Shown here piece by piece: positions 15,891 through 24,088 of a DNA stretch of 64,000 bases; position 1 is the stretch's first letter, and each line of letters opens with the position of its first letter. A model generated the notes under the pieces. The model searched no databases. It saw nothing but the letters and a program-made list of their open reading frames with translations, and was not told where the DNA came from. The stretch is from Streptomyces sp. CB02009 (lineage in GTDB: Bacteria > Actinomycetota > Actinomycetes > Streptomycetales > Streptomycetaceae): assembly GCF_001905825.1 (NCBI RefSeq), contig NZ_LIVV01000006.1:1-64000 (forward strand). Reading direction: 5' to 3'. Made by a program: the position numbers and the translations under genes.

Positions 15891-16892
15891 TCACGCCTCC
15901 GCCCATCGGTAGTGGTGGTAGTGGTGGTGCGGCGTGAAGCCCATCCCGTCGTACAGCGCCCGGGCGCCGTCGTTGTCGGCCTCCACCTGGAGCCAGGCCG
16001 CCGACGCGCCCTCGTCGAGGGCCTGCCGGGCGAGCGCCGTCATGACGGACGTCGCCAGGCCCCGGCGCCGCTGCTCGGGGTCGACCTCCACGGCCATGAA
16101 GCCGGCCCAGCGTCCGTCGACCACACACCGTCCGATCGCCGCCGGTACCTGTCCCGTGCCCGCCACGGATGCGAACCACACACTCGGGCCGGACGTCAGC
16201 ACCGACCGTACAGCCGGGCCCGGTTCGCCGGAGCGCTGATAGCGGCGGAGCCACGACTCGTCGACGGTCCGGGAGAGGCGTACGGCGGAGACGTCGGCGT
16301 CCAGGTCGCCGATCGGGGCCAGTGCCGCGATCCGCACCTCGGCGGAGACCTCGCGCCGCCAGCCGTGCCGGTCGAGGGCCGCGCAGAGCAGCTCCTGGGT
16401 GCCTTCGGCGCCGGTGGCGGTCTGGACGTACGCGGGGAGCTCCCTGGCCTCGTACCACGCGCGTACGTGCGTCAGGGCGTCGGCGATAGGCAGCCCGGGA
16501 TCGCCGAGCGGGAGCACCGAGTTGGCCCGCCGGGTGAAGCCGCCGGAGGCCCGCAGGGTCCACTCGCCGAGCATCTCGCTCTCGACCGGCCGCCACGCGC
16601 GCGCGGTGGCGCGGGCCAGCTCGGGGAAGGTGGCGGAGGGGCCGCGCCGGCGGGCCGGGGCGGCCGGCACGGTCTTCCCGGCGACCAGGGTGCATTCCGC
16701 GATCCGGACGCTCTCGCCGCTCTTTCGTGTGATCAGCAGCACAGACTTGTCCCATGATGTGAGAACTCCGACCGCGTCGGTGAACTTCTCACCCGCCGCC
16801 GCTGAGTCCGTCACGTACCGAACGGAGACACGTTTTCCCACGTCAGCGCTGGTAATGCGGACCTCAAGGCGTCCTCCGCCGATGAATTCCAC
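15891..16892 (-). CDS. GNAT-family N-acetyltransferase with N-terminal extra domain
   Basis: 333 residues if started at GTG 16892, preferred because AGGAGG and CGGAG lie just upstream; an ATG at 16952 would add 20 residues. The last 150 residues hold the GNAT fold, with acetyl-CoA loop EQRRRGLATSVMTALA and the following LQVEADNDGARALYDGMGF helix. The first 80 residues (LEVRITSADVGKRVSVRYVT) look like a small beta-barrel domain fused in front. The substrate is unknown. It is transcribed away from the ferredoxin gene and precedes the SirB1-like gene. Confidence 0.85.
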   Translation of the reverse strand: MEFIGGGRLEVRITSADVGKRVSVRYVTDSAAAGEKFTDAVGVLTSWDKSVLLITRKSGESVRIAECTLVAGKTVPAAPARRRGPSATFPELARATARAWRPVESEMLGEWTLRASGGFTRRANSVLPLGDPGLPIADALTHVRAWYEARELPAYVQTATGAEGTQELLCAALDRHGWRREVSAEVRIAALAPIGDLDADVSAVRLSRTVDESWLRRYQRSGEPGPAVRSVLTSGPSVWFASVAGTGQVPAAIGRCVVDGRWAGFMAVEVDPEQRRRGLATSVMTALARQALDEGASAAWLQVEADNDGARALYDGMGFTPHHHYHHYRWAEA

Positions 16893-17004
16893 AGGTTCTC
16901 CGCCCCTCCTGTTCGGATCGCCCCCGAGAACGGAGATACTAGGTGCGGGCATCGACGACGCCGCGCTCCCGCGCAGACCAGCCCTATCGAGGAGGAACGA
17001 CAGC

Positions 17005-17325
17005 GTGACCTACGTCATCGCGCAGCCTTGTGTCGACGTGAAGGACAAGGCGTGCATCGAGGAGTGCCCCGTCGACTGCATCTACGAGGGCAAGCGGTCC
17101 TTGTACATCCACCCGGACGAATGCGTCGACTGCGGGGCCTGTGAGCCGGTCTGCCCGGTCGAGGCGATCTTCTACGAGGACGACACCCCGGAGGAGTGGA
17201 AGGACTACTACAAGGCGAACGTCGAGTTCTTCGACGAGCTCGGTTCGCCCGGTGGTGCCTCCAAGCTCGGCGAGATCGAGCGCGACCACCCCTTCATCGC
17301 CGCCCTGCCGCCGCAGAACGGCTGA
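17005..17325 (+). CDS. fdxA: 7Fe-type ferredoxin
   Basis: A 106-residue electron carrier. Eight cysteines (9, 17, 21, 25, 40, 43, 46, 50) give the pattern C-x7-C-x3-CP and CxxCxxCxxxCP. This is typical of ferredoxins carrying one 3Fe-4S and one 4Fe-4S cluster, followed by a 55-residue acidic extension (WKDYYKANVEFFDELG). The GTG start has a strong GGAGGA Shine-Dalgarno 6-8 nt upstream. A ferredoxin next to dapC is a conserved actinobacterial arrangement, and a hairpin separates the two genes. Confidence 0.95.
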   Translation: MTYVIAQPCVDVKDKACIEECPVDCIYEGKRSLYIHPDECVDCGACEPVCPVEAIFYEDDTPEEWKDYYKANVEFFDELGSPGGASKLGEIERDHPFIAALPPQNG

Positions 17326-17347
17326 TCGACCGCTTCAGGTCGCATCC

Positions 17348-17380
17348 GGTCCCGTACGGCGTCGGCCGCCGTACGGGACC
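17348..17380 (+). terminator. Hairpin terminator between ferredoxin gene and dapC
   Basis: A perfect 14-bp stem (17348-17361 with 17367-17380) with a 5-nt loop, 23 nt after the ferredoxin stop. It may be a partial terminator because dapC follows in the same direction. Confidence 0.8.
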
Positions 17381-17433
17381 GAGGCGTTTCCCGACGCCTC
17401 ACCCGCGCACGTACAGGAAGTGAGAGCCAACCC

Positions 17434-18528
17434 GTGAGCGCAGTCTCTTCGCGCCTGCCCGTCTTCCCCTGGGACAAGCTGGAGCCGTACAAGAAGACGG
17501 CCGTGGCGCACCCCGACGGAATCGTCGACCTCTCGGTCGGCACGCCCGTCGACCCGGTCCCCGCGCTGATCCAGGAGGCCCTGGTCGCGGCGGCGGACTC
17601 GCCGGGCTATCCGACAGTGTGGGGGACGAAGGAGCTGCGGGACGCGCTGACCGGCTGGTGCGGGCGGCGGCTGGGCGCGGTGGGCTTCGCCCACGAGAAC
17701 GTGCTGCCGGTGGTGGGCTCCAAGGAGCTGGTGGCCTGGCTGCCGACGCAGCTGGGCCTCGGCGCGGGCGACCGGGTGGCGTACCCCCGGCTCGCCTACC
17801 CGACGTACGAGGTCGGCGCGCGGCTCTGCGGCGCGGAGGCCGTGGTCTACGACGACCCGACGGAGCTCGACCCGGCCGGATTGAAGCTGCTCTGGCTCAA
17901 CTCCCCGTCCAACCCGACCGGCAAGGTCCTCTCCAAGGACGAGCTGACCCGGATCGTGGCCTGGGCGCGCGAGCACGGTGTCCTCGTCTTCTCCGACGAG
18001 TGCTACCTGGAGCTGGGCTGGGAGGCCGACCCGGTCTCCGTGCTCCACCCGGACGTCTGCGGCGGTTCGTACGAGGGCATCGTCGCCGTCCACTCGCTGT
18101 CCAAGCGCTCCAACCTGGCCGGCTACCGGGCCGCGTTCGCCGCGGGCGACGCGGCCGTGCTCGGCGAGCTGCTCCAGATCCGCAAGCACGGCGGCATGAT
18201 GACGGCGGCGCCGGTGCAGGCGGCGACGGTCGCGGCGCTCGGCGACGACGCGCACGTGGCCGAGCAGCGCGAGCGGTACGCGGCCCGCCGGGCGGCGCTG
18301 CGGGCGGCCCTGGAGGCGCACGGCTTCCGGATCGAGCACAGCGAGGCCAGCCTGTACCTGTGGGCGACCCGGGACGAGCCGTGCTGGGAGACCGTGGCGT
18401 ACCTGGCGGAGAAGGGCATCCTCGTGGCGCCGGGCGACTTCTACGGCGAGGCGGGGGCGCGGTTCGTGCGGGTCGCGTTCACGGCGACGGACGAGCGGGT
18501 CGAGGCGGCGGTCAAGCGGCTCGGCTGA
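17434..18528 (+). CDS. dapC: Succinyldiaminopimelate transaminase
   Basis: A 364-residue class I/II PLP aminotransferase. It would convert succinyl-amino-ketopimelate to succinyl-diaminopimelate in lysine and meso-DAP synthesis. It shows LSVGTPVDPVP near residue 35, the substrate loop NSPSNPTGK, the PLP aspartate in FSDECY, and Lys224 in HSLSKRSNLAGYR as the Schiff-base lysine. Its place beside the ferredoxin gene and a few kb from dapE supports DapC over other aminotransferases. It starts at GTG 17434. Confidence 0.92.
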   Translation: MSAVSSRLPVFPWDKLEPYKKTAVAHPDGIVDLSVGTPVDPVPALIQEALVAAADSPGYPTVWGTKELRDALTGWCGRRLGAVGFAHENVLPVVGSKELVAWLPTQLGLGAGDRVAYPRLAYPTYEVGARLCGAEAVVYDDPTELDPAGLKLLWLNSPSNPTGKVLSKDELTRIVAWAREHGVLVFSDECYLELGWEADPVSVLHPDVCGGSYEGIVAVHSLSKRSNLAGYRAAFAAGDAAVLGELLQIRKHGGMMTAAPVQAATVAALGDDAHVAEQRERYAARRAALRAALEAHGFRIEHSEASLYLWATRDEPCWETVAYLAEKGILVAPGDFYGEAGARFVRVAFTATDERVEAAVKRLG

Positions 18529-18542
18529 CCGCCCACGGCAGA

Positions 18543-18582
18543 CGGAAGGGCCCGGGGAGCATCCGCTCCCCGGGCCCTTCCG
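18543..18582. terminator. Strong bidirectional hairpin after dapC
   Basis: A perfect 18-bp stem (18543-18560 with 18565-18582) with loop ATCC lies between convergent dapC and the small secreted-protein gene. Confidence 0.9.
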
Positions 18583-18601
18583 CGTGACCGTTCCGGTCGG
18601 G

Positions 18602-19063
18602 TCAGCCGCCGATGGGCAGGCCGCCGAGCGTCTGGCCGGTCGGCAGGCCGCCGAGGCCGCCGCCCAGGGCGCCGCCGGTCGGGCCCTCCGCGCTCTCGGT
18701 GGCGGCACCGGCGGTCTTGCCGACGACCTCGCCCGCGCTGCCGGCGGTCTCGCCGGCGACCTGCTGGGCGGCCGGGGTGGCGGTCTTGCCCGCCGCGCCG
18801 ACGGTCTTGCCGGCGGCGGGGACGGCCGTGCCGACGGCCTGGCTGCCGGTGGCGCCGACGACGCCGGTGGCGGTCTGCGAGGCGCTGTCGACGGCGGTGC
18901 CCGCACCGGCGGCGTCCAGGGCGGTGACGCCGCCGAGGGCGCCGGTCGGCGCGAGGCTGTGGTCCAGGGCGCTCGCGGAGCCGGCCGCACCGACCACGGG
19001 GGCTGCTCCGGCCGCGATGAGGAGGGCGGCGCGGGCGATCCGACGGGTCAGGGGGAGGGACAT
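18602..19063 (-). CDS. Small Ala/Gly/Thr-rich secreted protein
   Basis: A 153-residue protein with a clear signal peptide (MSLPLTRRIARAALLIAAGA, cleavage near ASA-LDH at about residue 33). The mature protein is low in complexity: repeats of the kind VGAAGKTATPA, VAGETAGSAGE and VVGKTAGAA, and a closing GGLPTGQTLGGLPIGG. No catalytic motif, cysteine or wall anchor is visible. AAGGAG lies 5 nt before the ATG. It may be a surface or matrix protein. Some databases label such proteins ATP-binding, which the sequence does not support. Confidence 0.75.
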   Translation of the reverse strand: MSLPLTRRIARAALLIAAGAAPVVGAAGSASALDHSLAPTGALGGVTALDAAGAGTAVDSASQTATGVVGATGSQAVGTAVPAAGKTVGAAGKTATPAAQQVAGETAGSAGEVVGKTAGAATESAEGPTGGALGGGLGGLPTGQTLGGLPIGG

Positions 19064-19369
19064 GGTGCTCCTTCGACGAGGTGCGAGGTGTTGTTCGGAC
19101 GCAGTGACAACCGGCCCCGGGGCGGGTTGGGTTGCGGCGGTCGAAGGTAAAGAATTGGCAATGCGTCGTATTGTCGGGTGGGGAGGAAAACGGACGAACG
19201 CGTCATTGCGCAGCCATCTGGCGAACCGTCACTTCGCTTGTGCCGCAAGGGAATTGAGCGGGTGGGGCGCGGTGCGCGGGAGACGGCGCGGAAGGGTCGC
19301 GAATTCCCCGGACGCGCACCGGTGTCATGCCACGGGCGAGTGAATCGCCGTACGGGTGATCGGCAGCCG
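19064..19369. other. Non-coding stretch upstream of the secreted protein gene
   Basis: About 300 bases without a convincing gene. It holds the promoter region and Shine-Dalgarno of the leftward gene ending at 18602. A possible 60-codon rightward frame at 19162-19343 has no ribosome site and an arginine-rich, unbiased composition, so I do not call it. Confidence 0.6.
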
Positions 19370-19790
19370 ATCGGCCGGGATCGAACGGGATCGGCGGGAG
19401 ACAGGTCCGCGATCGGTGCGGGATCGGTGCGGGGTCGGTCCGAGATCAGCCCGGGATCGGTCCGAGGTTGGACCGAGGGGTGGCCGAGATCGGCCTGGGG
19501 TCGGCCGGGATCGGTCCGGGGTCGGTCCGAGATCGACCCGCGGTCGGCCCGGGGGCCGGCCGGGACCGGCCCGGGATCGGTCCGAGGGGCGGTCGAGATC
19601 GGTCTGGGGTCGGTCCGAGGGCGGTCGAGGATCGGTCCCGGGCCGGTCCGAGGGCCGGCCGGGGGCGGCCGGGGTCGGTCTGAGGGTCGGCCGAGATCGG
19701 TCCGGGGGCGTTCCGGGATCGGTCCGCGGACCGATCCCGGAACGGGATCGGTCCGCGGACCGGTCGGGACGGTCTGAGGCCGGGGTCGGG
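19370..19790. repeat. Degenerate 12-nt tandem repeat array
   Basis: Some 420 bases made almost entirely of variants of a 11-13 nt unit close to GATCGGTCCGRG. It is open in several frames on both strands only because of its composition; the resulting peptides are Arg/Pro/Ser/Gly repeats. It lies directly after the stop of the leftward gene at 19794. It is not a CRISPR array, since there are no constant repeats with unique spacers. Confidence 0.85.
19710..19743 (-). terminator. Perfect 34-bp palindrome in the repeat array
   Basis: The 17 bases at 19710-19726 are perfectly complementary to 19727-19743 with no loop. The palindrome lies about 50 nt beyond the stop codon of the lysozyme-like gene and is the best terminator candidate for it. 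Confidence 0.6.
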
Positions 19791-19793
19791 CGG

Positions 19794-20750
19794 CTACCTT
19801 GCGAGCCGCATCCGGACGGATCCCGCCCCGGAGGCGGGTGCGCCCAGGGTCTCGACGGACTCCGACGCCCCCGCGACCTTCGACCAGCCTCCCCGCGCCT
19901 CACCCGCGCGCCACACCCGGTCCCCGTACGCGACCTCCGTGATGCGCAGCGTCTCCGCCCGCGCCACGGCCCACTGCGCCAGCTCCCAGCCGCGCCGCGC
20001 GTCCGCGGACGCGTCCCGGGACCCGGCCGCCGACCGCACCGGCACCACGAGCACCGGCGGCTCGGCCGCCGACCGGCCCGCGCTCGGCCCGCCCGTCACG
20101 GCCGTCGGCGCCGCCTTCTCGCCGAAGGCGCGCACCAGCTCCGCGCGCACCTTCTCGGGATCGCCCGGACGGCCCTCGGCATCGCTCGCCGTACAGGAGA
20201 GGGCGGCCGGGGACCGGCCCGTCAGCGCCGCCGAGAGGAGCGTGGCGTCCGGCTCGTGCTTCGCGTACGCCTGCGGGAAGCCGCTCTTCTGCACCTTCTG
20301 CGCCGCCACCGTCAGCGGCAGCCGCGAATACCCCGGGACCTTCTCGAGACCGTCGTAGAACTTCCCCGACGCGTACACGGGATCCATGATCTGCGCCGGC
20401 GTGCCCCAGCCCATGGAGGGCCGCTGCTGGAAGAGGCCGAGCGAGTCCCGGTCGCCGTGCTCGATGTTCCGCAGCGCCGACTCCTGGAGCGCCGTGGCGA
20501 GGGCGATGGTCACCGCCCGCTCCGGCAGGCCCCGGGTGGTGCCCACGGCGGAGATCATCGCGGCGTTCGACGCCTGCTCCGGGGTGAACTCGTACCGGTT
20601 GTCCCCGGTGCCGACACTGCACCGGGGCGTACCGGTACTCCCCGTCACCTGGTGGAAGGCCACGTACGAGGCGAGGCCGACGAGCGCGGCGAAGGCGGCC
20701 GCGGAACGGGCGAGGCGGCCGCGACGGCGGGGGCGGGTGGGCTCGGACAC
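19794..20750 (-). CDS. Membrane-anchored lysozyme/transglycosylase-like protein
   Basis: A 318-residue protein. A basic start (RPRRRGRLARS) and one membrane helix at about 15-33 anchor an extracellular domain. Residues 55-150 resemble lytic-transglycosylase or tail-lysozyme folds: AMISAVGTTRGLPERAVTIA, then ALQESALRNIEHGDRDSLGL, in which Glu (ALQES) would be the catalytic acid, followed by FQQRPSMGWG. The remaining 160 residues are a poorly conserved Ala-rich tail. Likely substrate is peptidoglycan, by inference. It is divergent from dapE with 37 nt between start codons. Confidence 0.8.
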   Translation of the reverse strand: MSEPTRPRRRGRLARSAAAFAALVGLASYVAFHQVTGSTGTPRCSVGTGDNRYEFTPEQASNAAMISAVGTTRGLPERAVTIALATALQESALRNIEHGDRDSLGLFQQRPSMGWGTPAQIMDPVYASGKFYDGLEKVPGYSRLPLTVAAQKVQKSGFPQAYAKHEPDATLLSAALTGRSPAALSCTASDAEGRPGDPEKVRAELVRAFGEKAAPTAVTGGPSAGRSAAEPPVLVVPVRSAAGSRDASADARRGWELAQWAVARAETLRITEVAYGDRVWRAGEARGGWSKVAGASESVETLGAPASGAGSVRMRLAR

Positions 20751-20775
20751 GGGCCCACCGTACTGGAGGCCGCGT

Positions 20776-20781
20776 TAGGGT
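20776..20781 (+). promoter_or_regulatory. -10 hexamer TAGGGT for a leaderless dapE transcript
   Basis: TAGGGT ends exactly 6 nt before the dapE ATG, the same spacing and hexamer as in front of mshB. There is no Shine-Dalgarno. The -35 region is not recognisable. Confidence 0.5.
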
Positions 20782-20787
20782 CGGCAC

Positions 20788-21882
20788 ATGGCTGACATCA
20801 CCCCGCCCGACGCGCCCCTCGACCTGTCCCAGGACGGGGCCGCGCTCACCGCCGCCCTCGTCGACTTCCCGTCCGTCAGCGGGACCGAGCAGCCGCTCGC
20901 GGACGCCATCGAGCAGGCGCTGCGCGCCCTGCCGCACCTCACGGTCGACCGGTACGGGAACAACGTCGTGGCCCGTACGAACCTCGGCCGCGGCGAGCGG
21001 GTGGTGCTCGCCGGCCACATCGACACCGTGCCGATCGCCGACAACGTGCCCTCGCGGCTCGACGAGGACGGCATCCTGTGGGGCTGCGGCACCTCGGACA
21101 TGAAGTCCGGTGTCGCCGTCCAGCTGCGGATCGCCGCCACCGTCCCCGAGCCCAACCGCGACCTCACGTTCGTCTTCTACGACAACGAGGAGGTCGCCGC
21201 CCACCTCAACGGCCTCGGGAAGATCGCCGAGGCGCACCCCCACTGGCTGGAGGGCGACTTCGCCGTCCTCCTGGAGCCCTCCGACGCCCAGGTCGAGGGC
21301 GGCTGCCAGGGCACGCTGCGCGTCATCCTGCACACCGCCGGCGAGCGGGCCCACTCCGCGCGCTCCTGGATGGGCTCCAACGCCATCCACTCCGCCGCCC
21401 CGATCCTGGCCCGCCTCGCCGCGTACGAGCCGCGCAAGCCGGTCATCGACGGCCTGGAGTACCACGAGGGCCTCAACGCCGTCGCGATCCAGGGCGGCGT
21501 CGCCACCAACGTCATCCCCGACGCGTGCACGGTCACGGTCAACTACCGCTACGCCCCCGACCGCTCGCCGGCCGAGGCGCTGGCGTACGTCCGCGAGTTC
21601 TTCGCCGACTGCGACATCGCCGACCTCGTGGTCGACGACGAGAGCCCCGGCGCCCTGCCCGGCCTCTCCCACCCGGCGGCGGAGGCCTTCATGAAGGCCG
21701 TCGGCGGCAGCGCCCAGCCCAAGTTCGGCTGGACCGACGTGGCCCGCTTCAGCGCCCTCGGGGTGCCCGCGGTCAACTACGGCCCCGGCGACCCCATCTA
21801 CGCCCACAAGCGGGACGAGCACGTGCCCGTCGACCGGATCCACCACTGCGAGGCGCGGCTCCGCGACTGGCTGACCGCCTGA
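20788..21882 (+). CDS. dapE: Succinyl-diaminopimelate desuccinylase
   Basis: A 364-residue M20-family metallo-hydrolase that releases LL-diaminopimelate from its N-succinyl form, giving meso-DAP for wall peptides and lysine. Metal-binding signatures are AGHIDTVP (His77, Asp79), CGTSDMKSG with its aspartate, and the Glu pair in FVFYDNEEVA. The C-terminal YAHKRDEHVPVDRI holds the last histidine ligand. Length is normal for actinobacterial DapE. With dapC at 17434 it supplies two consecutive steps of the succinylase branch. Confidence 0.94.
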   Translation: MADITPPDAPLDLSQDGAALTAALVDFPSVSGTEQPLADAIEQALRALPHLTVDRYGNNVVARTNLGRGERVVLAGHIDTVPIADNVPSRLDEDGILWGCGTSDMKSGVAVQLRIAATVPEPNRDLTFVFYDNEEVAAHLNGLGKIAEAHPHWLEGDFAVLLEPSDAQVEGGCQGTLRVILHTAGERAHSARSWMGSNAIHSAAPILARLAAYEPRKPVIDGLEYHEGLNAVAIQGGVATNVIPDACTVTVNYRYAPDRSPAEALAYVREFFADCDIADLVVDDESPGALPGLSHPAAEAFMKAVGGSAQPKFGWTDVARFSALGVPAVNYGPGDPIYAHKRDEHVPVDRIHHCEARLRDWLTA

Positions 21883-21989
21883 CCGCCCGACTTCCCTCGT
21901 CCCGACTCCCGTAATTTCGCATTTCGTCACCTCTGTGGTCCTACGCTGACCGGACCAGAAGATCGTTGGATCGACGGAGGGAGCAGGCC

Positions 21990-22739
21990 ATGGGTATCCC
22001 TGAAGGGGAGACGAAGCCGGAGGAGCAGCGGCTCGGACCGGTGCTCAGGCGCAGGGACCAGGTCCAGCCGGGCACCACGGACCAGCGGCTGCTCGACACC
22101 GAGGGCGACTCGGAATGGGTGCACACCGACCCCTGGCGGGTCATGCGCATCCAGTCCGAGTTCGTCGAGGGCTTCGGCGCCCTCGCCGAACTGCCGAGCG
22201 CGATCAGCGTGTTCGGCTCGGCCCGCACGAAGCCGGACTCGCCGGAGTACGAGGCGGGTGTGCGGATCGGCAGGGCGCTCGTCGAGGCCGGTTTCGCGGT
22301 CATCACGGGCGGTGGCCCCGGCGCCATGGAGGCGGCCAACAAGGGGGCCAGGGAGGCCAAGGGCGTCTCGGTGGGCCTCGGGATCGAGCTCCCCTTCGAG
22401 CAGGGGCTCAACCCGCACGTCGACATCGGCGTGAACTTCCGCTACTTCTTTGTGCGGAAAACGATGTTTGTGAAGTATGCCCAAGGGTTCGTCGTCCTGC
22501 CTGGCGGCCTCGGCACCCTCGACGAGCTCTTCGAGGCGCTGACCCTGGTCCAGACCCGCAAGGTGACCCGCTTCCCGATCGTCCTCTTCGGCACCGAGTA
22601 CTGGAAGGGCCTGGTGGACTGGCTCCGCGACTCGGTCGTCGCGGGCGGCAAGGCCTCCGAGCGGGACCTCCTCCTCTTCCACGTCACCGACGACGTGGAC
22701 GAGGCGGTGGCGCTGGTGACGAAGGAGACGGGCAAGTAG
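21990..22739 (+). CDS. LOG-family nucleotide 5'-monophosphate phosphoribohydrolase
   Basis: A 249-residue TIGR00730-type protein. Characteristic motifs are GGGPGAMEA at 107-115 and PGGLGTLDE at 171-179, which bind the phosphoribosyl part and cleave the base-ribose bond of nucleoside monophosphates (cytokinin-activating in plants and some actinobacteria). The ATG at 21990 with GGAGGG 7 nt upstream is preferred over a TTG eight codons earlier. The first 45 residues are a polar extension common in Streptomyces. A LOG gene between dapE and a folP2-like gene also occurs in mycobacteria, from memory. Confidence 0.9.
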   Translation: MGIPEGETKPEEQRLGPVLRRRDQVQPGTTDQRLLDTEGDSEWVHTDPWRVMRIQSEFVEGFGALAELPSAISVFGSARTKPDSPEYEAGVRIGRALVEAGFAVITGGGPGAMEAANKGAREAKGVSVGLGIELPFEQGLNPHVDIGVNFRYFFVRKTMFVKYAQGFVVLPGGLGTLDELFEALTLVQTRKVTRFPIVLFGTEYWKGLVDWLRDSVVAGGKASERDLLLFHVTDDVDEAVALVTKETGK

Positions 22740-22746
22740 CGGTCCG

Positions 22747-22784
22747 CGGGGCGGGGGCGACGGTCCTCCGCCGCCCCCGCCCCG
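22747..22784. terminator. Bidirectional hairpin between convergent genes
   Basis: A perfect 13-bp GC stem (22747-22759 with 22772-22784) sits between the LOG gene and the folP2-like gene, which point at each other. Confidence 0.8.
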
Positions 22785-22797
22785 TCTGCGCTCCCCG

Positions 22798-23658
22798 CTA
22801 CGCCAGACCGCGCCGCGCCACGGCCGGCGCCCGGTGCCCGGCGATGGACGCCACCATGTCGAGCACCTGCCGCGTCTCGGCGACCTCGTGGACCCGGTAC
22901 ACCTGCGCCCCCAGCCACGCGGAGACGGCGGTCGTCGCCAGGGTGCCGAGCACCCGCTCCTTCACCGGCCGGTCGAGCGTCTCGCCGACGAAGTCCTTGT
23001 TGGACAGCGACACGAGCACCGGCCAGCCCGTCTCCGCCATCTCCCCGAGCCGCCTGGTCGCCTCCAGGCTGTGCCGGGTGTTCTTCCCGAAGTCGTGACC
23101 GGGGTCGATCATGATCGCCTCCCGCCGGACGCCGAGCGCGACCGCCCGCTCCGCGAGCCCCACGGTGACGCGCAGGATGTCGGCCATCACGTCCTCGTAC
23201 TCCACGCGGTGCGGCCGCGTCCGCGGCTCCGCGCCGCCGGCGTGCGTGCACACGAGCCCCGCCCCGTACTTCGCGGCGACCTCGGCGAGCCCGGGGTCGA
23301 CCCCGCCCCACGCGTCGTTCAGGACATCGGCGCCGGCCTCGCAGACCGCCGCGCCGACGTCCGCCCGCCAGGTGTCCACGCTGATGACGACGTCGGGATG
23401 GCGGCGGCGGACCTCGGCGACGAAACCGACCGTGCGCCGCGCCTCCTCCTCGGCCGTGACCTCCTCGCCGGGGCCCGCCTTCACCCCGCCGATGTCGATG
23501 ATCGCCGCCCCCTCGGCCACGGCCTGCTCGACGCGGGCGAGCGCCGGCTCGTCCCGGAAGGTGGCGCCCTGGTCGTAGAAGGAGTCAGGGGTCCGGTTCA
23601 CGATCGCCATGATCACCGGCTCGTGCGGCCCGAATTCACGCCGTCCCAAGCGCAGCAT
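22798..23658 (-). CDS. Dihydropteroate synthase-like protein (FolP2 type)
   Basis: A 286-residue TIM barrel started at ATG 23658, with GGGAGG upstream. It has the DHPS pterin-site outline: AIVNRTPDSFYDQG near residue 20, DPGHDFGKNTRHSLE and a C-terminal YRVHEV. However the p-aminobenzoate loop reads LSNKDFVGETL instead of the usual SRKxFIG, and the second loop is GPGEEVTAEEE. These differences resemble the FolP2 group of mycobacteria, which from memory does not act as a functional DHPS. I therefore hold back from calling it a folate enzyme. It is divergent from the DivIVA-like gene. Confidence 0.85.
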   Translation of the reverse strand: MLRLGRREFGPHEPVIMAIVNRTPDSFYDQGATFRDEPALARVEQAVAEGAAIIDIGGVKAGPGEEVTAEEEARRTVGFVAEVRRRHPDVVISVDTWRADVGAAVCEAGADVLNDAWGGVDPGLAEVAAKYGAGLVCTHAGGAEPRTRPHRVEYEDVMADILRVTVGLAERAVALGVRREAIMIDPGHDFGKNTRHSLEATRRLGEMAETGWPVLVSLSNKDFVGETLDRPVKERVLGTLATTAVSAWLGAQVYRVHEVAETRQVLDMVASIAGHRAPAVARRGLA

Positions 23659-23761
23659 CCCTTTTGTCCTCCCTCGTGTCCGTTCGCCTGCGACCCTAGC
23701 CGTCGGTGGCGCATGGCACGATCGGCACGGGACGTTTTCCACTCCGGGGAGAGGCACGCAG

Positions 23762-24088
23762 GTGTTCTGGTTTCTGCTCATCACGATGGTCGTGGTCGTG
23801 GCCGCGGTGACCCTGGCCGTGGTCGGCGGCGGCGACAGCGAGGTGCTGCCCGACGTGGCGCCCGAGGAGCTCGTCGACCCGCTGCCGGCCACCCGCCCGG
23901 TCGACCGCGCGGACGTCGAGGCGCTCCGCCTCCCCGTCGCGGTCCGCGGCTACCGGATGGCGGACGTGGACGACGTGCTGGTCCGCCTCGGCGCCGAACT
24001 GGCCGAGCGGGACGCCCGGATCTCCGAGCTGGAGGAGGCGCTCGCCGGACCGGCGGCCGCCGGTGGCGAAGAGGACGGGCGGGCGTGA
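23762..24088 (+). CDS. Small DivIVA-like membrane-anchored protein
   Basis: A 108-residue protein from GTG 23762. The first 21 residues form a membrane helix (FWFLLITMVVVVAAVTLAVV). Residues 58-95 contain the DivIVA-type signature VRGYRMADVDDVLVRLGAEL and a short coiled coil (ERDARISELEEAL). Similar single-helix proteins are found beside tag in mycobacteria, by recollection. It may bind membrane or cell-pole partners. Its stop overlaps the next gene's GTG by 4 nt. Confidence 0.85.
   Translation: MFWFLLITMVVVVAAVTLAVVGGGDSEVLPDVAPEELVDPLPATRPVDRADVEALRLPVAVRGYRMADVDDVLVRLGAELAERDARISELEEALAGPAAAGGEEDGRA

Noticed and set aside
19162..19343. Possible 60-codon basic protein
   Set aside because: No Shine-Dalgarno, no codon bias, and it lies in the promoter region of the secreted-protein gene.
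19370..19790. CRISPR array
   Set aside because: Units are 11-13 nt, degenerate and contiguous, with no spacers and no cas genes nearby.
19356..20795. Rightward frame through the 12-nt repeat array and opposite the lysozyme-like gene
   Set aside because: Open only because the repeat lacks stops; no ribosome site, no domain, and antisense to a supported gene.
22798..23892. Longer 364-residue version of the DHPS-like protein
   Set aside because: The first 78 codons run antisense through the DivIVA-like gene and are Ser/Thr-rich noise; ATG 23658 has a good Shine-Dalgarno.
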